Shown: positions 19,595-37,310, counted from the first letter of the stretch. The stretch is DNA of 64,000 nt from Piezodorus guildinii (GCA_023052935.1 CM041292.1:108617906-108681905); one strand, 5' to 3'. Notes: generated by a model from the sequence alone, not told the origin. Translations and numbers: made by a program.

Positions 19595-22500
19595 ATTAAG
19601 ATATATTAATAAAAATATATATTTAGATGTTTATTGGACTAAATCGGATCATGTACATTGCATGTGAAATACCTCTACCTAAACTTTGTTTTATATAAAT
19701 TGCCTAGTAGGAGAAATAGAAATGAAAAAAAAAAAAAGAACTAGGCACAAGCAGTTTACTTCAATCTGCAAAAAATTAAATAATTAAAAGTTACTGTTAA
19801 ACCTGGCAGGTGGTCCTACAATTTTTTAAAGGAATGAAAAATCCTCTGTTGTGCTGTCCTTCATGGGGAACATCAAATAGTAGTCCAGAGCCTTGCTAAG
19901 TCAGGCACTTGTTTAAAATTCCTATCCAGATAAAACCTGGATAAAAAAACTTTAGGACTTCTATCTTAATATCGTCTGATAGCCATAGTAGCATAAAATG
20001 ATCTTAAGTGAATAAAAATAACCTAAAATTTAAAATTTATAGAAGAAGGTATTTATTCGAATACTCATAAAGAAATCAAATATTGTTAATTATCTTCTAA
20101 TAGCATCCGCTCTTTAAGTTCATTATTTTAGAAATGTTAAAAAAAAAAGACCAATTTTAAGGTTGTGATTTTGCAGTAGCAGGCCCTTAACAGGTCAGTA
20201 AACACAAGCAATTGTATCATGTAGAATATTAAATTTGTCCGTGAAGAACGCGTGGTTCTTATTAAAAGCCAAGACTTCACAAATATTATATGATAAGGTA
20301 ATTACAAATATTTTCCAGTGACATCTCGCAGACCACCTGAAGATCGTCTGCGGACCACCAGTTGGGAACCACTGCTCTACAGGAATAAATACTTCTAATA
20401 ATGGAAGTTTTTTTTTTTTATGAATATAATAGCCTATCTAGAGAAAAAAATGTACCTTCCTAAACAACCTTTACTTTCAAATCTTCTAAAAATTATTAAT
20501 TTTTTACCTCCTCTGTCTCTCTGAGGGGTCCTTTATTTCAGACTTGTATCTATAATTTTTCTTTTTCTTTTTATGCTCGCTTTATAAGTTGAATTAATAT
20601 ACAAAACAAAGAAAATAAAAAGGAATAGTGTCATCTATGCCAATGAGATGAATTTAGACTGCCATTCTTAAATTATAATAAGTTCGGTATCAGATCAATT
20701 AACATGTTTGAGGAGCATATTTTGTACTAATTTAAATATTGGTCTGTCATATAATTTGAAACACAGCATTGTCAATAATTGTATATCGGTTCATCTTCAT
20801 CATGTGTGACAGCTGTTAAGATGTAAAATGATTAAAAATAATATTTTGTTTTATCATGTTCTTTAAAGAAAACTGTCAACATGAATCCTTTGCTGAGTGT
20901 CCGTTCGAAATTGTATAGTTATATAGCGGATGTATTCATGTTATCAAAGTGATTTGGTCCAAGTGTTTCGCAGAGGGTTCCACTAGTCAATTAACCCTTT
21001 AGCATCCGACTACTGCATAGGTAGAGCGGGTTTGCTGAACCGACTACTTTTTGGTCCCGCTATTGTGATTTTTTCGTAAATAATTAACAGTTTCCCAACA
21101 TCATTTTTGATCTGGACATTAGAGCATAGGTAGATTTAAAAAAATATATATATTTTTATTAAAATAAAAAATTTAATTTTTTAAATTTTATATATTTATG
21201 CAAAATTCTTCAAATATGCAATATAAAGTTTAACTAGTAGTATCCTAGATACATGATTCGGATAGGAAATTTATTTCCAAGGTACTCAGAGGCTCTATTA
21301 TAACAGATCATTTCGCACCATGTGTAAAAGCTTAGTGATAAAAAACATAAATACATATGTTTTTAATTAGGTAAAAACAAAATAACTCTATTTAGATTTT
21401 GTTTCTATTTAAGTTGTATACAAAGTAACTTGAATAGTAAACCAGTAAAAAAACATATATATTATTAATAAAATTTATGTTACATGTAAAAATAAAACAG
21501 GTGCATGCATTACTATTTAACATTTAACATACAAATATTTGAAATCAATTTCAAATGTTTATATTTAGTAGTCATAGAATTTCCCTTCATTTTCCAAGAG
21601 AAACATCGATTTCCATGTAATAAATGAAAAATCGAAATTTTAAGTAATAACATAAGTATGAGTTTTTGTCACTCTCCATTAACTTCTATGCCTTGATGTT
21701 TAATTTAATAGATTTTCTAAAATCTTAAGGCTTCCAATGGTGTAATAAATCTATATTACTATTCCATTGAGGATGTATAGTCGACTGTAGAAACTATTAT
21801 GGGTGGAATAGTCAGGAATCAGTCATTTTTTGAAAAGTTTTTAATTTTGCCAACGTTTCGGCTCAAGCTTGTGAGCCATCATCAGGGCACTACTGAACTG
21901 GCAGTTTATGCTTGGACATTGCTCAATAATGCACTGATGATGGCTCACAAGCTTGAGCCGAAACGTTGGCAAAATTAAAAACTTTTCAAAAAATGACTGA
22001 TTCCTGACTATTCCACCTATAATAATATTACTATTCCAATTTCCTAATAAAAATGTGTTTTACAGATGGAAAATAATGCCCTTTTTTGTTCTACTTTAGT
22101 AGATCATAAAATTTTTCAATCAATGTAACTAATTTAAAAAAAAAAAAATATAAATGTAAACAAGTTTTAAACTTATAATAAATACTGATTATTATTAAAC
22201 CTGAAAAATTGCTAACTAATAAAATAATTGATCATAATGAGCTACATGAATATATAGATTTACAATATTACCTTCAACAGCTCCAGAAAAAAAGCAGCAA
22301 AAATCAATAAAAATTAATTCTCAATGTTGACCAAAATAAAAAATTATCATGTTCTATTTAGTGGTTATAATGTTTTTAGATTTATGATGTGATAATGAAA
22401 ATTCTCATCTCTTATATTGTTAAGATGTACTGATGATCACTATAGATTGAAAATTAAAATGATGGAAATGAGCTACTCATGCTCTGAGAGAAAAATACTT

Positions 22501-24830
22501 TAAGAACCCCACTTGTGACACAGTGGATGATCTAGGAGGACAAACACAACTTACTAAATGTGATAAATGAAATAAAACATGGTATCTATGAAAATAACTG
22601 GTGACCTGAAAATGTGTTCATACTCAAAACAATAGCAAGGTACAGTTTCACCAAGCTTCTAAAAGCTAGGTGAAACAGTACCATACTATAACCTACCTAC
22701 CTAGTTTAACAGAAGGCAGAAGTTGTTTCTGAGCTTTCATTGAAAAATTGATTACGATAGTTTTTCATAAACATTTAAGATTGTATATTTAAAATGGATA
22801 AAAAACACTTCTTCAATTACAAGATGCTCTTCTTCTGGAAACCCCAAAGCAAATAATTTCTTCATTTTGTAACATATTTCACATTCTTTCAAGAATCGTT
22901 CAGAAAATTGTTGGCATGTAATTGCTATATTTCCAAGCTATTGATTTAGATTCTTTAGGATTATAACTTAAAATTATAATTTTTTCCTAAAATTCAAGTA
23001 ATATTAAATTAATTAAAACCATCAAAGTATCATTTTCAATGTTTTGTGAAAACATGTGATTTCAAATTGAAAATTATGGGACAATAGAAATTCGTCCTCC
23101 TAGATTAGCAGTCAACATTTGATAATCACTCCATCATTTCACTTTTCACTGATACTTTGAGTTTTTCTCAAAAATATAATGTTTACTTTAAATTTTCTTT
23201 CATTAAGAGTATAATTATATTATTTTATTAATTAGAACCATCTCTTCTTATATATATGTTTATTATAACATTAATAACATATTATGTTAATAACACAAAA
23301 AGTTTGTGTGGTCAGATTGCCTCATCTTCAGAATAATTCATTAAATTTGCTTACTTAAAATTGTTTCTAGTTTTATAATTTAATGAAGGAAGCAATAGGG
23401 GCTTTTATATATATATACTAGCTGTAACCCACGGCTTTGCTCGCGAATATTTCATTTTGTCTTTATTTAAATTTTCATAAATGCGTTTATGAGTGGCAAC
23501 TATAAAACGCATATGATGGAGCTGTTGTTTAGGGATGTGGTAACAAAGAAACTACCAATAAAAAAAACTTCCTATATTTTTTTTCTAACTAGAGTGTTTT
23601 CTTGGTGGCTGCACCCTCAACCAACTTCCTTACCATACAGTCAAAACGGTCAACAACTAATCCATTATTATAAGACTTATAAATTTTCAAGAAATATGAA
23701 AATTATATTTCTTAAAATTATATTTCTTACTATTATATTTATCAAAGTTGTTTTCAAGTGAAAATATTCCCACTCGTTGGATCAATGTATTATTAATCAC
23801 ATTTATGTTGCAAACGTGATTATATACCATGATTACGTTACAGCTAAAATATTGAGTAATTTTGGATGTGCCTACTTCTACTGGATCGCTATTGTATATT
23901 TAACAAAATTAAATGGCAACTTATTAGACTTAAGTTAGAATTATGGTTGATGAGGAAAGTGATTTAAAAACAACTTAACCTATTACTATAATTAATCTAA
24001 TACAACTATAAATATCTTATTTCTAATATCAAGACACATTGAAAAAATAGAACAAAAATCTGGTGCGGGCAACACACGACTTTCACTTACCTCCGTTTTT
24101 AGAATCGTTTAAAGAATTTTCAAATACAGTAAGAGACAAAAATTAGTTAAACCATTAAATAGTTAAATAAATTAAATTTCTGTAGAAACATGTGTTTTAT
24201 TAAAAAATCTATTGCATTATTATCTAAAATAATCACTTAGTTTCAACGGCTTTATACCACTATTTATTAAATTTTACAATCTTTTGTATGAGATAATATT
24301 TTTTTCTAAAATCTTTAGCTTTCCAACGGGATATTATACATGTATTTTACTGTTCTTAATTTAAAAAAACAAAAAATCGCAATAAAAAAACATTTTTTCA
24401 GTTTTTTCCTTTAGTTGGCTATCGAATTCATTCAATTTACATATTTACCTGTGTTTCATCAGTAGCAACAGGATAATATAGTTATTTTTATTGAATCAAC
24501 AAAATTAAAGGTAGTTTAGAGAAAGACAATTTAAAATATCGGCATTTAAGCCCTGTCAGACTATTTCAATCAGAATTAAACTTACATGATATTAAAGCCT
24601 ATTAAATTTTACATTGATACAGTGAGTTTAATCAAAATCGTTAGAGCCATTATTGATAAAATCATAAAAAAGTATAATATGCTTGGTATAAAGTGGCTCT
24701 TCTGGTTAGCCGATTTTAATGAAAAAGTTTTTGTAACATCTCGGGTGTATAGTTGTCTTAAATATAAAATTTCAGCTTCATAGGACTTTTCATTTCCACC
24801 CGGGAGTTACCACACACACACACGCATGCA

Positions 24831-24871
<41 letters not shown>

Positions 24872-25959
24872 TTTTTTGCGGGACTTTTGCGGACTCAGGG
24901 GACCCTAAAACGTATATTTCCGTTGAAAACTGGAATTCAAAAATTTTCACGATCGCATTAAAATTGTTTGCGGTTTGGTGGATTCAATTTGATAAATAAA
25001 ATAATTTAAATTAAAATTGCTACAAATTACGAAAGATGTTGACAGTAACTATGTTGAATGAGGTTATATAAAATAAATACAGGTGAATAGCAATGAACTA
25101 CTCTGTTTATGATAAATAAAAAATTATTTTTCATGTCAGATATCAATTTTATTTACTCAATGTTACAATTACATACCAGTACCAAGTAGCCACATCTAAA
25201 TTATTCAATAACATCGTTTTATCTTTTAAACATAACCGTTGTACATCAACATAACTCTTTAGCAACTCTTAACTCATTGCAAGTCATTCAAATGAGTACT
25301 TATATTTTTCTGGAAACATATAGTACTATGTATTTTATTTTAAACTGGAAAGTATGGAGTGAATGTATAGTTTATCCCATCCTCGTCGCCAACTAATATT
25401 TATTTTATTATAACTGGAAACTATAATATGAATGTATATTTTATAAATAAGTATGCATAGAAAAAATCAACACACACTTATATTTTAATTGATAATCACA
25501 TATGTGAAGATATGGGAAGGTTACTGGGGAACCAGTGTTGCCAAAGTTAAACAAATTTTGTTTTATGTTTTAGACAAATATATTTTTCAACCATTTAGAA
25601 TAGTAATAAAAACTATCCTATCGTTCAAACCCGCTGGTGGTCCTAGGATTTTTTAATGGGAGTAAAACATCCTTAGTTATGCCGTCCTTCGGAGGGGACG
25701 TTAAAAGGAGGTCCCGAGCCTGTGCGATATCATGTACTCGTTAAAGATCCCTATCCTAATAAAACCTGGATAGGCAAATTTAGGACTCCCACTGTAGCAT
25801 CATCCGATTAGCCACAGCAGCATAAAGGGACGTTAAATAAATAAACAAACAAAACTATCCTATCATTTAAGTTGGACCAAATAACAGATACTTACCAAGT
25901 TTGATCAAAGTCGGTTCATTAATTTCAGAGTTTATCCCAAACAAACATTGTGACACAAG

Positions 25960-26023
<64 letters not shown>

Positions 26024-26304
26024 AAGAGATTTTATTCCTAATTAATAAAATAATATAATTATACTCTTCATGATAGAAAATTTAAACTAAATTAATCTCA
26101 ATATAGAATTAGAACACCATATAATAACTGCTAGAAGGACATTAATATTAGAACTAGAAACAATTTTAAGTAAGCATCAGGAAGCAATTTTAATGAATTA
26201 TTCTGAAGATGAGGCAATAGGACCTCAAAACATTATGTGTTATTAATGAAATGAGTTATTAATGTGATAACAAATAAAATTAAAATTAAAGAATATATAT
26301 ATAT

Positions 26305-26382
<78 letters not shown>

Positions 26383-29300
26383 TGAATAATGATGATGAAT
26401 AAAGCCTTTATTGCAAGAATAACATTTAAATTATAATATTCAATTTGAGTACTAATATAAGTGAAAAATAATAAAAATGTATATACTTAATAAATGAACA
26501 AAACTATATAACTAATGTTCCTTAATTGCTTACAATATTAACAATAGATATATTTACAATATGTTATCTCTACAGGCCTCTCCTTACAGAGGTGATGGTC
26601 TAACTTCCCCGGTAACCAAACCTACTAGGAAGAGATAAATATAACTCTAAACCTGTGGCTCCCAGTACAAACATTTTCAATGTTCAATCGTTATAGAGGT
26701 AAAATCTCACCTCACTGTATTGTTATAATGACAAGGAGAACCTCAGGTAAAGCTCAGTTGGTTTAATAGCATCCAATATATTCCTCCAACAAAAACCAGG
26801 CACTTGACACCAAATTTTGAATGATAAACATACGAAAAGGAACGAACAGGAAATAATAAAAGTGGGTTCTGTGCTGTAGAAGATTAGACAAATTCTTTGA
26901 AGAAGGTATCAAACCCTAGTGCCACAACTCAGAATTAATAAATGGGAAGGTGACTGGACATAAGCTAGTTTATGACATTTAATGAATAAACCTGCAATTG
27001 TATATCAGATTCTTTTCTTTCTGCATTGTATTTTATTTTCTTCTTATTTGCTATTTCTGTTAACCATTATTCTTCCTTGTTTAGATTATATAAAGAAGCA
27101 TTTGTAGGTCTGTGCTTTTATAAAGGTTCATGAGTCGAAGTTTTTACAAGTATTTATTCAAAAGACAGTTCAATACATTTTTGAGTGTTTTAAGTAATTG
27201 ATGGCTTTGAGAAACAAGAAAGTGATATTTTGATATATATGGTTTACACCATATAATAATAAAAAATATGATTCTTAAAATGATATTGAAATAAAATGAT
27301 ATGATAAATAAATGAATAAAAATAAATGAAAAAATATATTAAAATGTATATTTATATGTAACATAATATATATATATGTTAAAATATATATTAAAATGAT
27401 ATAATGATTCTTAATATGATTCTTAAAATGTTCATGATTTCTGACACACCTGAATTGAAGAGTAAATAAAAAAATGTTTGGATTTAAAAACTAAAATATA
27501 AGATTACCTCTAGCACCAAGTCTGTAGGTTTTCTGCACATACTTTAAGCCATGCACAATTTCTCTTTGGACGAGAAAATCAATCCTGATGCGGTAAGAAA
27601 TTCCTTCTTTGATAACAAATACCTAAAGGTAAAAACAAAAATTTATAAAAAAATAATAATAATAAAAAATTCAGCAATAATTGTAAAAAATGTCATGTGC
27701 GCACCATACAACTTCAACTTTAACATCACGTTTGGTGACATAATTAATATTAAAAGTTTCATGAAAATTTCATACATCTTCGATATAATGGAAAAATATT
27801 AAAATAATCTATTAGTAGAAATTACTGATGTTAATATTAATTTAGACTTATGTTTTGTTTTTTCTTCACTTTCCACTAACTTCTAGAAAGTTAATAGTTA
27901 GAAACAAACTTTTCTAAAACCTTGTTCCAACAGTATGTTAAAAATATATATATTAAGTACTCAAAGCTCCAGACATGTGTTTTCATAGTGAGAAATAATT
28001 TCTCCTATGGTTGATAATCAAAATCTTTCATAGTCTATATTTATACATATCTTACTATTACTGATGTTTATAAATATTAATAATTTGACAGTCAATTATT
28101 TAAAATTGAATTAATAAATCTGCAATTGAGCCTTTATAAATGTGCATTACTATTATTAGAAAATTTCAATAATTTATAACTACAAATCAATTCAAAATTG
28201 TGGGGCAATATCAGCTGGTAGCTCATTTTAATCTTTCCTGATCATCAGTATAAACCAATATAAGAGAGTGAGGCCCAATATACTTTATGCCCAATAATTA
28301 TTTAGTAGATATAAAATGTAAACAACCTAAGCTAAGACAACTACATACACTTTATCTTTACTCCTAGAGTATAAAGAAGTTAATAGATATAATGTATTAA
28401 AAAAAATTGCCAATGATTTTAGAATTAAAATTGTTATTAATATAAATCTGTGCTTTCAATTTCCATACAGTTAAGATATAGAAATAAACTATACATTAAC
28501 CCACAAAAAAATTATTCGGAAGAATGTTGTTAGCCTTAAGTGATAACATCTGCATGATAATATTACCCCATCAATAGTCGCATGACTACGATGACAAAAA
28601 TAGTTACCCACAAGTTAAAAAAAAAAGTAATCCATATCGAAAATGGATGAAGTGGCTAGAATGAAATGTAATGTAAGATAATCAATTAAATTATTACATT
28701 CAAATTAAAGAAAAACTTCATAGGTTTGTTTCATTTAGCTAAAATTAAACATCAAACATTTAAGTAAAGAAATTAGCACCAAGATGTAATGATAAGATAA
28801 CAATTTATATCCAATACACAACAAATCCTTTTCTTCAGCGATTAAGTAAGAATAAATATTAATCTAGTTAATATTTTTTTCCTAAGTGAAAATCGGGGAT
28901 TCTTTATAAAGTGAGCAATGCATATTAATTAAACTGACAATGCAAATACAGAAAAACTAAATATGTAGTTATTAAAAGGAAAAAAACATTCCTAATGCAT
29001 GCAGATAATACAAACACTACCATTCCCCAAATTAAAATTACCAAAACTTACTTGTTTTTTCAATTCATCTAGGGGTTTAGTTAAATCAAGCTCCATGTCA
29101 GGTCTATCCTTAACACATAGAGCTAGCCTCTTAACAATCACTTTCCTCTCATCATTCGGATCTAAACAAAAATTTTAGCAAACTGATTATTTTAGGCACT
29201 TCACACCACACTAGCTAACCAAAATTACACTTCAAATCAATGAAAGCTCACCAACTATAACTTTTCCAACTTTGGCTTCACCTAACAAGGCTTCTTTATA

Positions 29301-29444
29301 TTTTTGCAAACTTTCATCTTCTTTATCAGCAGACAACAACTCTTCTAAACTCTTTTCAGGAGGAGGCTTGTAATCAGTTTCGATATCCAGATCTTCCAGG
29401 GCTGAATCCAAATGTTCTGCTTCCACTGGTGATGGTTCAGACAT
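19171..29444 (-). CDS. RhoGDI: Rho GDP-dissociation inhibitor (RhoGDI)
   Basis: Cytosolic regulator that extracts prenylated Rho/Rac/Cdc42 from membranes and keeps them GDP-bound. Four coding exons on the minus strand: 29252-29444, 29052-29161, 27508-27622 and 19171-19370, giving 205 codons plus stop (human RhoGDI1 has 204). Exon 1 encodes the acidic flexible arm ([20 protein letters not shown]) and the start of the helical segment. Exon 2 carries [17 protein letters not shown]. Exon 3 starts the immunoglobulin-like isoprenyl-binding fold ([20 protein letters not shown]). Exon 4 carries [10 protein letters not shown] through the C-terminal [14 protein letters not shown]. An acceptor-like TTTTAG lies 8 bases before the ATG, so an upstream non-coding exon is likely. 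Intron 3 is 8.1 kb and full of repeats. No disruptions seen. Confidence 0.97.
19558..19592. repeat. (AT)n microsatellite
   Basis: About 35 bp of AT dinucleotides inside the hAT-type element. Confidence 0.9.
19798..20026 (+). repeat. tRNA-derived SINE, family 1, copy C (diverged)
   Basis: Body and tail of the family 1 SINE (GGTGGTCCTACAATTTTTT, CCTATCCAGATAAAACC, TAGCATAAAATGATCTTAAG), clearly more diverged than the other copies. It is nested within the hAT-type element. Confidence 0.7.
20383..21794. other. RhoGDI intron 3, nothing recognised
   Basis: AT-rich intronic DNA without recognisable genes or repeat ends. Confidence 0.5.
21848..21889 (-). ncRNA. hammerhead-ribozyme-like motif (left arm)
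   Basis: Read on the minus strand: TGCC, CTGATGA, T, GGCTC, ACAAGCTT, GAGCC, GAAAC, GTT, GGCA. CUGAUGA and GAAA match the two conserved hammerhead core boxes. GGCUC/GAGCC forms a 5 bp stem II. The flanking UGCC/GGCA can form a 4 bp stem I. The ACGU after GAA is self-complementary, as in minimal hammerheads thought to act as dimers. The extra U between CUGAUGA and stem II departs from the consensus. Activity is not demonstrated; this is a structural inference. Confidence 0.45.
21931..21973 (+). ncRNA. hammerhead-ribozyme-like motif (right arm)
   Basis: Same core as the left arm on the opposite strand: CTGATGA at 21934-21940 and GAAAC at 21960-21964, with stem II GGCTC/GAGCC. The base before CTGATGA is A rather than C, which removes the first stem I pair, so this copy looks less able to fold than the left arm. 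Confidence 0.35.
22025..23417. other. RhoGDI intron 3, nothing recognised
   Basis: AT-rich intronic DNA. No gene, RNA or repeat family was recognised. Confidence 0.5.
24813..24868. repeat. (CA)n microsatellite
   Basis: About 55 bp of slightly interrupted CA repeats inside the composite repeat. The homologous copy near 57188 has only a trace (ACACGGACACACAGAG). Confidence 0.9.
25621..25853 (+). repeat. tRNA-derived SINE, family 1, copy D
   Basis: Well-preserved body from the box-B-like GTTCAAACCCGC through CCTAGGATTTTTTAATGG and TAGGACTCCCACTGTAGCAT to the AAATAAATAAACAAAC tail. The 5' tRNA half is missing. Confidence 0.85.
25963..26020. repeat. (AT)n microsatellite
   Basis: About 58 bp of AT dinucleotides directly after the composite repeat, possibly grown from its 3' tail. 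Confidence 0.93.
26293..26379. repeat. (AT)n microsatellite
   Basis: About 87 bp of AT dinucleotides with one interruption near 26314. Confidence 0.94.
26380..27507. other. RhoGDI intron 3, proximal part
   Basis: Starts with GAATAAAGCCTTTATTGCAA (26397-26416), a phrase often found at LINE/SINE 3' ends, and continues as AT-rich sequence. A decayed retroelement is possible at 26397-27000 but no frame was recognised. Confidence 0.4.
27623..29051. other. RhoGDI intron 2
   Basis: AT-rich intron of 1.4 kb with no recognised feature. Confidence 0.6.
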
Positions 29445-30880
29445 GTCTATATCTAAAATGTATTTTTTAAACTTAAAATAAAAAATAAGAAAAATAAATT
29501 TAAAAAAAAGAATCTCTTAAATTAGATTATTCCACGCAGGGGGTAACATCATGGTTACCTATAAAAACATCATTATAGATCAAGAATCATCTAAAAATAT
29601 TTTTTATTAAAATAAAACATACATTAAAATGAAAAGACCATAAAATAAACTCAGAAGAACGAATAACTTTGTCACACCTCAAAAAAATCTATGAATCCTC
29701 CCCACTACTTTTCCTGACTCATAACAGAGTTACCAATTCTTCTGAACTAGCGCTAAACCCCTTTTCCATACCCAACAATAGAAATTACGCTTAAGAATCT
29801 TCTTAAAAATCAGTTTTAGACGTTAATCGTGCCAAAAGTTAATAATGGTGGTGTTAAAAACAGAAAAAAATTAAATTGTAACAAATAATTGATGACAGAA
29901 CCTGTGTGTGTGTACAACGCCCAACTGTTATCTACACTCAGAATAAGAAGTTCAACGAGAACAATTTATCTTACAAGTTAGCGTTGTTATAGTTATCACA
30001 AGTTAGTAATTGCATTAGATACCAAATTCAAGATAATGCTTGATAGAAAATATAAATAAAACCTACTACACTCAAGGCAGTATTCGAAGTTACTTGGAAA
30101 TATTATAAGTACAGATATGTGATTTTTCTTTTAAAATAATGACATTTTCATTTTTTCTTATAATACCGATTTAGAGCAGTTGAAAGTGTATTGCGTTCAG
30201 TAAAATTATAGACGAATTTTTAGACAACTTGGTTCAAATCTATTTTATTTCTTAAAATTTTAAAATTATATTGAATGCATATTTAATAATAGTAAGTAAA
30301 TTGTCATTCAACATGCAGAAAACCTACAAAAACCATGGTCAACGCCAAAATAAAACGTAACGTACGAGATTTCACAAATCGGTTACCGATATTTAAAAAT
30401 AATAAGCTCATGCAGTACTGCTAGTAAGCTACTTTTATCAATCATTAATATTTTTAAAATGTCATAGATTTACTTTGATCAGTCATTACTCAATAAAGAA
30501 CGTGGTAGACACCCTAAAGTGGAGACGGAAAAAGAACAATTAGATAGAGTATAAAACGAAATAAGTCTATACTTCATTGATTGCAAGACGATCACCTGTG
30601 TTGGGGTGGATGGGGAAGGGCAGTCATGGACACGTCTGAGTATGATTCTTGTAAAGATTATCATATTACTGAAACCATAGCACCACCGGATGATGATGAT
30701 TCCTTGGGACTCTCAAAGGAAATTTTTACCATTAGAATATTGTTTAATCAAAAAAGAGGAAACGTATTTACATTGAGGAAACTTAATTGTGTAATCTGTT
30801 TTTATATTAACAACCGCTTTAATACATTTGTGTAGAGTTATTAATATGTAAGTGAAAAAAAGGCAGTACGTGGTTCAAAT
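29445..30880. other. 5' flank of RhoGDI
   Basis: Upstream of the RhoGDI start and facing GID4, so the promoters of both genes lie between 29445 and 32334. An open frame at 30581-30835 (+) contains MDTSEYDSCKDYHITET but has no recognisable domain. No TATA box or initiator could be assigned with confidence. Confidence 0.45.
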
Positions 30881-31330
30881 ATTGTTATGCTTAAACCCTG
30901 GGCCTGCTCCCATGAATTAAGCATCAACGAAACAGCCTTCACAGAAGATTAAAGAGGATGAGATAGTCCCAGAAGGTTGTTGCGACACAAGGTTGGACCA
31001 CCATTACATATAACATTATAAATAATTATTCTGCGACCTGGTTCAAACATGGGAATTGGATACCAGTAGCCCACTTCCTTAACTCTCAGTGAATAACTTG
31101 TCTTCAATGCTATGAGAATGATTTACAAATAAGGCTGTATGAGATCTGGATGAGACAAATAAGTAGCATCAATCTGTTGTCCGCTGGTAATGGAAAAACC
31201 GCCCAGGAGAATCTTTCTACACCACAGTTAAAATAATAGAATATGTAAACACCCGGCTTCAACAGGGTTCGAACTCAGGACTCAATGATTAGTAGTCGAG
31301 TCCCGTACCAACTGGACCCCCTCGCTCCCT
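30880..31330 (-). repeat. tRNA-derived SINE, family 2
   Basis: Read on the minus strand from 31327: a box-A-like GGTCCAGTTGGTA, about 30 bp of spacer, then a box-B-like AGTTCGAACCC, as in RNA polymerase III promoters. The sequence beyond does not close an acceptor stem (no CGCTCCC partner for GGGAGCG), so this is a SINE head rather than a tRNA gene. The body probably extends to about 30880. No second copy was seen in the window. Confidence 0.55.
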
Positions 31331-32334
31331 TTGAATATGGAAATTTTTTTTATAACAATGAAATAGTGGAGTTCACTGAATTTTTGGGGTTGTATAGGAT
31401 CTAATGTGGTTGGATGATTGTAATGGGGAACCTTTGTACGACGATCGGAATCGTCCTACAGGCCCCATGTCGTCCTACTCTCCCAGGTGCGATACAACAG
31501 TAGTATATCAAGGATACTCCTTCAAAGTAGTACTTCTTATAGGATCCTTGATTAACTCTATCGCTGATAGTTTACTTTAAAGAATATCTATTAATACCCA
31601 GTTTTGTAGAGTATACTTAGAGAATTTTTTATTTTATAATATAGAGAAAGAAAATGCCCATATTTTAATATTCTTAAAAAAAACCGTTGAGTTATGAATA
31701 TCGCTACTTTATTTTATCAGAAAAAGATGAGGTCACATTACAATAACTAGTCTGTCTTGTATGAGCGTGTGTGGAGTACCGCATTCAGCTGTTCCAACCG
31801 AATTGGACCATGAACGGACAGCTTTATTCCTTATGTATTCCTTAGCACATCTGCACTTATTCTTCATCTATTTAATGTTTTTAATTTTTTTTTCTAGCTT
31901 TGAAGCAAAACGTTTAACTTAGACACGATGCCTTAAACCAATTTTTTTCTTATGTTAAATTATTCAATCAGCAATCATTTGAGGTTTAGATGGAATTCCT
32001 TTCTATATTTTTTTTAAATGGCATTAAAAAAATAGTAATTAAACTAAATAATAGTAAATTTAAAGAAGTACCCAAATTAAAAAAAACTACGCCATTTTCG
32101 TTTTTATTCTTTTAGTGAATATCTTATGTATATTATTATGAATATATTCTTTAAGAAAATACAAATACACTCTACTTAAAAAACGAGAATAAGGTTACGC
32201 CACTCAATGACCATAAATTTTGTATAAGAATATTAGTATCGATAAAAATCGATTTAAAACCGCACAATATTTAGGGTCACTTTAAGGAGAGTCTTTTACC
32301 AGGTTTCCTTTTTCGATAGTGTTTCAAATGTAAA
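31331..32334. other. 5' flank of GID4
   Basis: About 1 kb before the GID4 start codon. 31370-31600 has a higher GC content than its surroundings and may be another old repeat. No promoter element is clear. Confidence 0.45.

Positions 32335-37310
<4,976 letters not shown>

Larger units (their letters stand above)
19485..20374. mobile_element. non-autonomous hAT-type DNA transposon
   Basis: Perfect 14 bp terminal inverted repeats CAGTGGTTCCCAAC, flanked by near-identical 8 bp direct repeats CTCTTTAG (19477-19484) and CTCTACAG (20375-20382). The TIR sequence and 8 bp duplication are diagnostic for the hAT superfamily. At 890 bp with no transposase frame it is non-autonomous. It contains an AT microsatellite (19558-19592) and a SINE (19798-20026). 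Confidence 0.88.
21795..22024. repeat. 230 bp inverted repeat with hammerhead-like arms
   Basis: Two almost perfect arms of about 90 bp (21795-21884 and 21935-22024) face each other across a 50 bp spacer. The outer ends read TATTATGGGTGGAATAGTC and its complement. The inner part of each arm carries CTGATGATGGCTCACAAGC followed by TTGAGCCGAAACGTTGGC (read outward from the centre). It is probably a foldback or retroelement-derived insertion; no transposase or reverse transcriptase is nearby. Confidence 0.9.
23418..25965 (+). mobile_element. composite non-autonomous repeat element
   Basis: Begins at 23418 with CTAGCTGTAACCCACGGCTT, then TGCTCGCGAA, and ends near 25965 with CCAAGTTTGATCAAAGTCGG followed by TTCATTAATTTCAG. 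These 5' and 3' phrases are typical of a widespread class of arthropod retroposons without coding capacity. Inside, 24061-24960 is homologous to 56065-57310 and partly to 46431-46560, so the element may consist of several nested repeats. It contains a CA microsatellite (24813-24868) and a SINE copy (25621-25853). No ORF with recognisable function. The outer boundaries are inferred. Confidence 0.5.

Noticed and set aside
22429..22450. Another CTGATGA sequence as a hammerhead core
   Set aside because: No GAAA box with an intervening stem follows at the right distance.
31255..31330. tRNA gene on the minus strand
   Set aside because: Box A and B are present but the acceptor stem cannot close and the sequence runs on as a SINE body.
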